From: Heterobasidion occidentale
Taxonomy: Eukaryota > Basidiomycota > Agaricomycetes > Russulales > Bondarzewiaceae
Length of the DNA: 64,000 nucleotides
Reading direction: 5' to 3'
NCBI GenBank assembly: GCA_039111635.1
Contig: JBCAQO010000004.1
Coordinates: 3,348,001-3,412,000, forward strand
In this document: one piece after another, positions 56,917-64,000 of the stretch
Numbering within the stretch: the stretch's first letter is position 1
Layout: each line of letters begins with the position of its first letter
Translations under genes and position numbers: made by a program
Notes under the pieces: model-generated
The model's input: only the letters and a program-made list of their open reading frames with translations
What the model was told of the DNA's origin: nothing
The model's database searches: none

Positions 56917-57956
56917 TATCGCTTCGGACCTTCGGTGGAACAGAAATTTCGCATGAGGGGTCTTAATTTCCACGGCTACTGTTGAGTAATCTTCTGGACA
57001 CCGCTCAGAGTCCAGACAACAGATAGGAACTCGGACGAACGAATGATTGGCTGGTCATTCGGACACCTCTCCATGCTCGCACCACAAACGGGAAGCATGC
57101 AAGTCAAGGGAATCACCGGCGCCGTCGACGAAGTGGTCAAAAGGCAGATCGACCACTCGGATAGCTTGAACTTTCCCCGCACCGACCTTAGTCACACAGA
57201 ACACAGAACACCGCCGTTCTGTGTAATATAACCTTGCAAGGATGCGTGATGATTATGGGATGCTCATTTCTCTCCAAATCGTTCAGCAGATACTTCGGAT
57301 TGGCGTCGAGACACGGCGAGCCTGGGGGCAATTGCGGTATCAAGCACAATGTCGATATCGCGTTGTCGCTGTCTGTTGTCTGCCTGTCTGTCTGTCTGTC
57401 TATCTGTCTGTCTGTCGATATCGGCGGCAATCTGGCTGGCTGATGCGATGGTCGTTCAACAACACTGCAGCTGAAGTGCGTGAGTAGGATTCCGGTCACA
57501 GTCGGGGCAACGTACTGAAACTCGACAAATCCCTTCAAGCCGGCGGTGTTAGAGCTTACAGTGCAAGGGTGTTGGAGGGTGTTGATACCTGCAGGGTTCC
57601 CCGAGATCATGATGTTCCACGACACATTCAGACGGTGACACAACCCTGCGCACGTAATTGTACTGTTCGCAGAAAATCAAAAGAAGCCATCGTCATTCGG
57701 ATTGGACAGCAAAGCAAACAGATAACATTCTAGGGAGAGCGAGCTAGGCATACATCGGATTCCAACACCGGTACCTAGAGACGCGAGTGCAAGTATACTG
57801 CTACAAATTATTTGCGACAAGGACGATAGCGTATTGGACCCAACATGATATAAAATAGTATCGATACGTGGGGAATGGGAACGGGGATCGTGCTGTGTAC
57901 AGTGACTTGAGGATAGGCCGGTCAAAAACATGGGAGAATACACGGATGCGTCATGC
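56917..57956. other. Intergenic region with a CTGT microsatellite
   Basis: About 1.0 kb, 3' of TF2. No gene is supported; short open frames lack family motifs. Confidence 0.5.
57379..57416. repeat. CTGT microsatellite
   Basis: About nine tandem CTGT units with two interruptions (TGCC and TATC). Confidence 0.9.
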
Positions 57957-60900
57957 CTATCGCATCGAGGCGTTCGGGTTTCCGGACGGGTGGATGCCCC
58001 CGAGCCCGGAGATATAGGTATCCCAGTCTTCCAACCTGTTGCAAAAGGTACAGTCAGTGTCAAGAACAACAGGAGAGAAGATGAAACTAAGTACTCGAAG
58101 CCCGAGGGAAGGTTAGACCACACGTCATGCATAATCTCGTTATCCGTCCCGAACTGGCCGTTTGTGGGCGATGTCATCTCGTGCATCCCGGCTGGATACG
58201 AACCGGTACCCGACAATAACATCTGAGAGTCATCTCTGCCAGCGCCGGGGGTCATGCCATCGTATGCATAACCTGGGACTAGCAGTGACTCATTCCTGAA
58301 CGACATATCAGAGACGGGCGACAGGACTTGTTCCCCGACCCCGGAGTCGGAGGGGAAAATTCTCCTCGAGCTAGTTCCCGCTCTAGATCCTATTTCGACG
58401 TGGTCCGCCTTTCCGTTGCTAGGAAGACGCCATGTGTTCACTGATTGATCACCGCGGGCATCGAAAGTATTGTAGGGCGGGTTGAAAGGCAAGCGACCAA
58501 GCTCGTCGCTGTGCATCGGAAGAACGGGATAAGGGTAGCTTGAGGTGGACACAGCATGGGAATGGGAGATCGATGCAGAAGAACGGCGATGTGACGAGCT
58601 GGACGGTGTGTGGAATGTCATGGACTGTTCTTTGGACACACGTCTTGAGCCAGCGATTGGTCTTGGTCCATCGTACAGATTCGAAGAAGACGGGGTGGCC
58701 GCAGGAGGCGAATCCCCATAGGTATTGGATCCTGGACTGTCCGAATCTCGTTCCCGCTTCGAAGATGGCGGACTGGGCTGCGGCAACGGCAGTTCGCCTA
58801 CGGAAGCGAGCTCGCAGAGTACATCCCTATGTTGAGGGAGTGTTCAGTTCGAGTTAGTTCATGTTCTTTCGGGAAGGTGACCCACCAAAGTCGCCCAGCT
58901 GAGTGCCATCTGTAACGCAAATCAAACATGGGCCAACGACCGGTTTGATCACACATTAGACACATACCTTGTTTCTGCATCCTTGAGAACCTGCATGCAC
59001 TTGTACACATCTTCCATCTCTTTCGCAGGGTCAATCGACACTCCAGAACGTTTGACGCCCCAGATGCTTAGCAACAATACAATCCCAGCGGTGAACGCAG
59101 GTAGCTTGATAGCAGACACTGTATCAGCATCGACGATGGCATCGTGAACGTAGATCTTCCAACCTGAAAGTGAGGGACTGGGATCCCCGGAGACCGACGA
59201 CGCAAAACGTCGGCGACGTGACTACACGAACGTGCAGCGTTGGTACAGATAGCGAGTGATGGGAATGAAAGGGGCGATGGTTTGCGAGGAGAGGGGATGA
59301 ATGGGCGGTGGATGAGTATTTGGAGGTGATAATAGGTACTGTAAAGGCTAGCAGATTGGACGAAGAAGATACGGTGTTCCCGCGTAGGATCCCAGCGTAC
59401 TGCAGCTGATTCAGTGAGAAAGTTCGAAGAAACTGAAGATGGACCTACAATGGTCAGGAACCGAATCGACCCATTTATTGAGAGCGGAATCAAGCTCAGC
59501 AACGATATGTTGTTCCCATTGCTGCCCGACAAAGCCAAGTAAAATCTTGGACTTATTGATAGAATACTAGACACAGAAGGATCAGAGAAACCGTATGAAG
59601 AGAGTGAGAGCTATCGCTCAAAACACTTACAATCGTCCGTAAGGCGAAGGCCAAAATCTGGTTGAGCTTCAAGAAGCAGATAAAATATGACATGACCGAC
59701 GGTTTTCCCGCCGGCTGTTTGAAGGCCTGCTCAGGGTCGGGATGTACCCAGTACTCATCGTCACACTCTGTCGGAAGATCCAGATCGAAACTGCATCAAG
59801 ATTCAGATCGAGTCCCTGGAAGAATTATCATTGAGAAGCGCTCACTCTTCTTCCTGGATGGCACAAGGACGACCGAGTGATGAACTCATCGACCTGTCCA
59901 GAACGACGAGAAGCCTAGAAAAAAAGTTCAGCAATGAAGTCGCTAGACTTCGCTGATGTAATGTACCAGAACGCGCGCTTCCACAGTTCGTCCTCGATGG
60001 TGAGTTTGTTGCCGTAGACCTTGCGTCGGTGAGCACCGACATCTTGAGCTAAACGGATGCCGACGCCGACCAAGGTCCAACACGCCTGGGGAGAAGAACA
60101 GCCTTGCAAGAATATGACAGATAACTAACCCAGCACACGATACAGTTGGTGAAAAGGCAAAGAGGAGATACTAGAACGCCACGCACAGAATACATCTGTA
60201 GATCATACAAGCATGGTGCAGAAAGAAGTGACTTGCGGACCATCTGTACCTGCGCAAAATATTTCCAGCCACAGGAATGCCACGAGTCCGTGCCCTCGAG
60301 GAGCACGCGTGGGTCGGAGGAGAATCGCGAAGCATTCGCGCAGACCAGCAGGACGAGCCCACCAAAGCCATCATCACGATGGTAGAGGCCCTCTTCAATG
60401 CCCTTTTCGAATAGAGGGCGATAGAGGAGGCCAGTGAAAAAGTTGATGTGCTGAAAGAAGAGATCCACGAGATCTCTCAGAAGATCAGGTTCAGGGAACT
60501 TGAAATTGCGCCGTTCGGATTCGAGATTCGATCGTTCCCACTAAGATATAATGGGTGAGCATCGGCGGGAGAGGAAGTAGAGACGTCATACGGGATGTAA
60601 GTTCCAAAATTCGGGCCTTTGCTTCCCAGGAGGTTGATAGCGTTCCCGTCAGGCCCCTTCCCCGAGTACTCGGATTTAAGATCCATCGCCGTCTTGACGA
60701 GCCGCACGCCGCTTGACTTACCAAAGAAGCGGTTGCTCAGAGGGTTGATGGACAGGTCCTTGAGATGATCCTGCAGCAAATTAGTCTGGATGAGCTCGTC
60801 ATCACTCGACTCAAGATCCGCGTTGATGGTTGGACTGGAGTGCGACTTGGACCCGGTGGCCATGGTGCTAGGAGAGGGGATGCGGCCAGGAGTCGCAGAG

Positions 60901-61532
60901 TTTGCCACAGAAGAACCGTTGACATTCGACGCGGACCGCTCACGGAACCAGGCCTCTTTTGTGAGATTTCCTCCTAATTCTTGAGTGAAGTCGGCATCGG
61001 GGCATAACTAGCAGTAGATGAGCGATACTGGCTAAGCGAAGGGAGAAGACATACCCTTTGCAAAAGTCCTTCCATCTTCTCGAGGCGTGTCTCGAGGCTC
61101 TCCACATACCTGCATGACCCCCTCGTGAGTCTAATGATTCATGTGCAAAAAGCCTCACGAACCCTTTCGGCGGACCTCGCTTCTGGACGAGGAGTGAATC
61201 CACGAATGTTTATGGAAAAAATTAGAACCGACATTACCTTGGCAGCTTCATTATAAGTGCACTCGAAGTTGTAAGCGATACAGTTAGAACAACGGTTCCC
61301 GGGCATTTGTCCTCCATCGCCTAGCGCAGATAATCTAGTGTGGTTCGGTGAGAAAAAAGAAATACCCACATCGAACTGGACACCAAGTCAGCGGATAAGA
61401 ATGGAGGATAATTGTACGGAACATACTTTTCTTTCGCCGGCAAATGTCGCATGCTCTCTGAATTCTCCTTTTCTTCAAGCTCTGCGAGGTGCCGTTCTCG
61501 ACGTCGTTTTGGTCCTCGTCGGCGGAGGACAT
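57957..61532 (-). CDS. Zn2Cys6 fungal-specific transcription factor (TF2), paralogue of TF1
   Basis: The start is MSSADEDQNDVENGTSQSLK at 61532, then RACDICRRKK, IRC on a tiny exon, and GNRCSNCIAYNFECTYNE, completing a Zn2Cys6 cluster. The regulatory domain has MDLFFQHINFFTGLLYRPLF, EKGIEEGLYHRDDGFGGLVL, ACWTLVGVGIRLAQDVGAHR, RPCAIQEEE and LYSTYYHLQILIHRPFI, each with a counterpart in TF1. The Ser/Pro-rich C-terminal exon (58226-58786) is followed by a final intron and LEDWDTYISGLGGIHPSGNP, stop at 57957. A nuclear regulator with unknown targets. It shares intron positions with TF1, so the two arose by gene duplication. The hAT-like element at 61816 lies about 280 bp upstream of the ATG. Confidence 0.85.
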
Positions 61533-61815
61533 GGTGCAGCGGTGCGAGGGGCGGGGAAATCTATGGAAGGGGATATGGGAGAGGAAGGAAAGGCAAGGAG
61601 CGTGAGCGTTAGATATTGGGCGATGCAGAGGGAGCAGTTAGGGGTCCCATGCCGAGTGACGAATGCAGGGGGCTGCCGAAGCTTGTGGCGGCGCTCTTAT
61701 CAAATACGGACATTCCTGCCTCATTGGTCCGATCGCTTGACTCAGCCAGATGGCGATCCGTACGCTTCCGACTACCATGCCGCTCCCCCGCGTGCCTGCA
61801 CACCCGTCCCATCTC

Positions 61816-62384
61816 AGGACCCCCGACAACCCCCCCCCCCCCCAAATGTATGATCTTCCCACGGTGGTAGGACGGCGCGTAGCGCCGAGCTCTGATTTTT
61901 TCCGGTAGGTTTTCCACTCCCTGGTCTGATCCTTTTGTCGGTAGTTTGAGCCCATTTGGGAGGGTATGATCTTTTTCCGGTAGTCAATATCTAGTCTCAA
62001 TATGGATTGCAATATATCATTTTCTCCAATATTCCTGAGATTTCTTATCAAAATTACTATCACCACGCCCTTGAATCTCCTCTTGGTGGCGTTAGGCAAG
62101 CTGTAAAGGAGGTGGAAGGTCCCATTCGCAAAGGGCGGAACAAGGGTGTGAGCCTGGACTGACAGTTGATTTACGAAAGGCTACTGTTTACAATGCGATT
62201 TTTTTACGATTTTTCACGATTTGTTTAAAAATATAAGAGGTCTGATCCGTTTTTCGGTAGTGAAAGACCGTGTAACAAGGTCTGATTTTTACACGGTAGT
62301 CGAACGGCGCCGCAGGCCTCCAAAATCGTACGGTAGGGAGGCCTTTTGGCGGATCATACATTTGGGGGGGTTGTCGGGGGTCCT
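61816..62384. mobile_element. Non-autonomous DNA transposon with 8-bp target duplication (hAT-like MITE)
   Basis: 569 bp, with inverted ends AGGACCCCCGACAACCCC... that continue into AAATGTATGATC on both sides; the C-run is 14 on the left and 7 on the right. It is flanked by the perfect 8-bp duplication CCCATCTC (61808-61815 and 62385-62392), the length made by hAT transposases. Near the ends, several copies of a unit like GGTCTGATxxTTTTxCGGTAG occur. No transposase reading inside. Confidence 0.85.
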
Positions 62385-63456
62385 CCCATCTCCTTGCAAA
62401 CCTCAACCGCGTCACCGAGCCCGGTAGCCTCCTGCAAATCATTCTACCTCCAAAGACTGCATTTCAAACACACCGCAGACTATCACTGGACTGCCGCACA
62501 GCTATGACCGCGTCAAATGGGTTATTTCGAAGCTAGTACCAGCGCCATTCAAACACGTAACGGGGAGCAAGGACAGAAGCTGCATTGGACAGCCCAGACA
62601 GCCTGAGAGCGCGATGAGCGCACGACCGCCGAAAATTTCCTCGAAAGACAGATTCGGTATTCTTGTCTACGGTGCCGGCGGCCATCCATCCGTGACACCC
62701 TGGCCCACCCCAAAGAACATGTCATTGTCCGCGCAACATCTCTCCGCGTCGCACCTTCAGAACCGCAAGAAGAGGAGTCCTCATATACCTCAAAAAGGTA
62801 AAACAGCGGACTCACAACACTTCCGTGCCCTCGAACGCCTCGACCCCGATTCACTACGTGCTTCGATACGGGAAGCGATCCGGGATGCATGCAACGACAT
62901 CTCCGGAAGGCTGCATTCAGGGGAAGTCTGGGGAAGTATGCGGACCCAAATTTAGGCCCTTTCGACATTGCGCTCTCAAGACATTCAGCTTTGACGCGTG
63001 CACTCGCACCCCCCACACAGCGCAACATTCGAAGCTCCGAACCCGCTGCCGAGAACAATGACTTCATCGCAATGTCTCTGGCGCTCCCGGTCAATGGTAC
63101 TTTACTGTTATAGCAGAATACAAACGTCGGAGATGTCGGGGCTGGAGTAGCGCACATCGGTCCTAGTAACGCTGTGAAATTAGCAACGAAGGATGCGACT
63201 GATTAGAAAAAGTTCGTCCTGCTTGACGAGTTGCACCAGGACGCGTCGATCGAGCAACTAGCACCTTCCCGAGAAAGTCTACGTGCACCTAAGTTAAAGT
63301 GTGAGCACTGCGTAGCGTCGGAACCGGGAGGACAATGGCTTAGACAAGACTTCCGAGGAGCCGAACCCATTCAGACCTATACTCGCAGAAGAGTGGAGAA
63401 TAATTAGACCCTTAACCTACTCATCCGCCGAAGGACGCGTCAGTGTCAATGCTTAC
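62385..63456. other. No convincing gene
   Basis: Opposing long frames exist at 62549-63157 (-) and 62614-62955 (+), but neither shows a family motif or a clear exon structure. Confidence 0.4.
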
Positions 63457-63576
63457 ATAGTGCGCAATGATGCCGACACCACCAGGACGATACAGGACGA
63501 TCTCCTCGATCTGGCCAAGCAATGTAACACCAACCGTGCTAGAGGCGGGCAGAGGGATGTGAAATTCCACACAAGC
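63457..63576 (-). CDS. Possible single exon of an unidentified gene
   Basis: 120 nt bounded by AG on its 5' side and GTAAGC on its 3' side, and open in one frame. It reads ACVEFHIPLPASSTVGVTLL, then GQIEEIVLYRPGGVGIIAHY. The exact multiple of three and the splice ends suggest an internal exon. The neighbouring exons and the family were not recognised. Confidence 0.35.
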
Positions 63577-64000
63577 CTAAAAGAAGCAAATTAGGGCGAA
63601 ATCATCGGCAGGGAGATGGCAAAGGGGATGCTATATGGGCAGTCTGCCAACAGCTCGGTTTCAACCCAACCACCTGCCCCAGATAGAAAGACGGGTTGCA
63701 AGTCGTGTGCGAGTTGTCACCTGTTTGACGATAGTTCGATGTTTGAAAATTCTGGCACAGCTGAGGCCTGCCGAGGCGCAGAGAATCAGTACGATACAAC
63801 ATAGATGTCGTCGCTTCTGTCACTGAACGGGTCCGAGTCCAAGGAAATGGGTCATCGCTACCGAAAGCATTATTTTCTCGGACCTACATGGTGCAGGGGC
63901 CGAGACGAGGAGTAAGCTGTTCCAGTGTCAAAGACGGTAAGAGCTATGAACTTGCCAAGTCGGAGACAGGCGATGATCATATGGAGATACATGTATGTAA
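63577..64000. other. Right edge, nothing assigned
   Basis: Overlapping short frames on both strands. It may hold further exons of the gene represented at 63457-63576. Confidence 0.3.

Noticed and set aside
57361..57420. Repeats at 57.4 kb considered as a CRISPR-like array
   Set aside because: It is a simple 4-nt microsatellite without spacers, and the organism is a eukaryote.
62549..63157. 202-codon minus-strand frame near the right edge
   Set aside because: An opposing open frame covers the same DNA and neither shows a family signature.

Overview
The window is nuclear DNA of a basidiomycete fungus, most probably a wood-decay polypore (Trametes-like Agaricomycete). The evidence is dense short introns of about 50-60 nt, a tandem laccase pair with blue-copper motifs, several copies of the basidiomycete-expanded fungal-type kinase family (FunK1), two Zn2Cys6 regulators, and both Ty3 and Ty1/copia retrotransposons. 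All products were called by reading translations; no database search was possible.

Layout. 1-2.3 kb: the gag-protease-RT part of a Ty3/gypsy element on the minus strand, running off the left edge. 3.3-14.3 kb: three FunK1 copies (A, B, C) in tandem on the plus strand. A is split by a 3,940-bp copia element with a perfect 5-bp target duplication. 15.0-22.1 kb: a core block of ordinary genes, namely a C2H2 factor, an LRRC40-like LRR protein, ribosomal protein eS10 and glucosamine-6-phosphate deaminase. 22.6-31.1 kb: three more FunK1 copies (D, E, F) on the minus strand, with a decayed PLP-homeostasis gene between E and F. The core block is therefore bracketed by inverted kinase arrays, and parts of B and D are nearly identical.

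31.6-64 kb: a DUF1752/DUF3295 protein (-), Zn2Cys6 factor TF1 (+), a MYND finger protein (-), the ALG12 mannosyltransferase (+), two tandem laccases (+), a galactokinase (-), and Zn2Cys6 factor TF2 (-), a paralogue of TF1. Three small non-autonomous DNA elements lie in the gaps: a foldback at 47.65 kb, a TA-flanked element with 24-bp perfect inverted repeats at 56.2 kb, and an element with an 8-bp target duplication at 61.8 kb just upstream of TF2.

All six FunK1 copies carry lesions, as do the copia element, laccase 1, the deaminase and the galactokinase. eS10, LRRC40, DUF3295, ALG12 and laccase 2 read cleanly. Some single-base shifts in otherwise conserved enzymes could be assembly indels. 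The stop codons, the copia insertion and the deletions in the kinase copies look like real decay.
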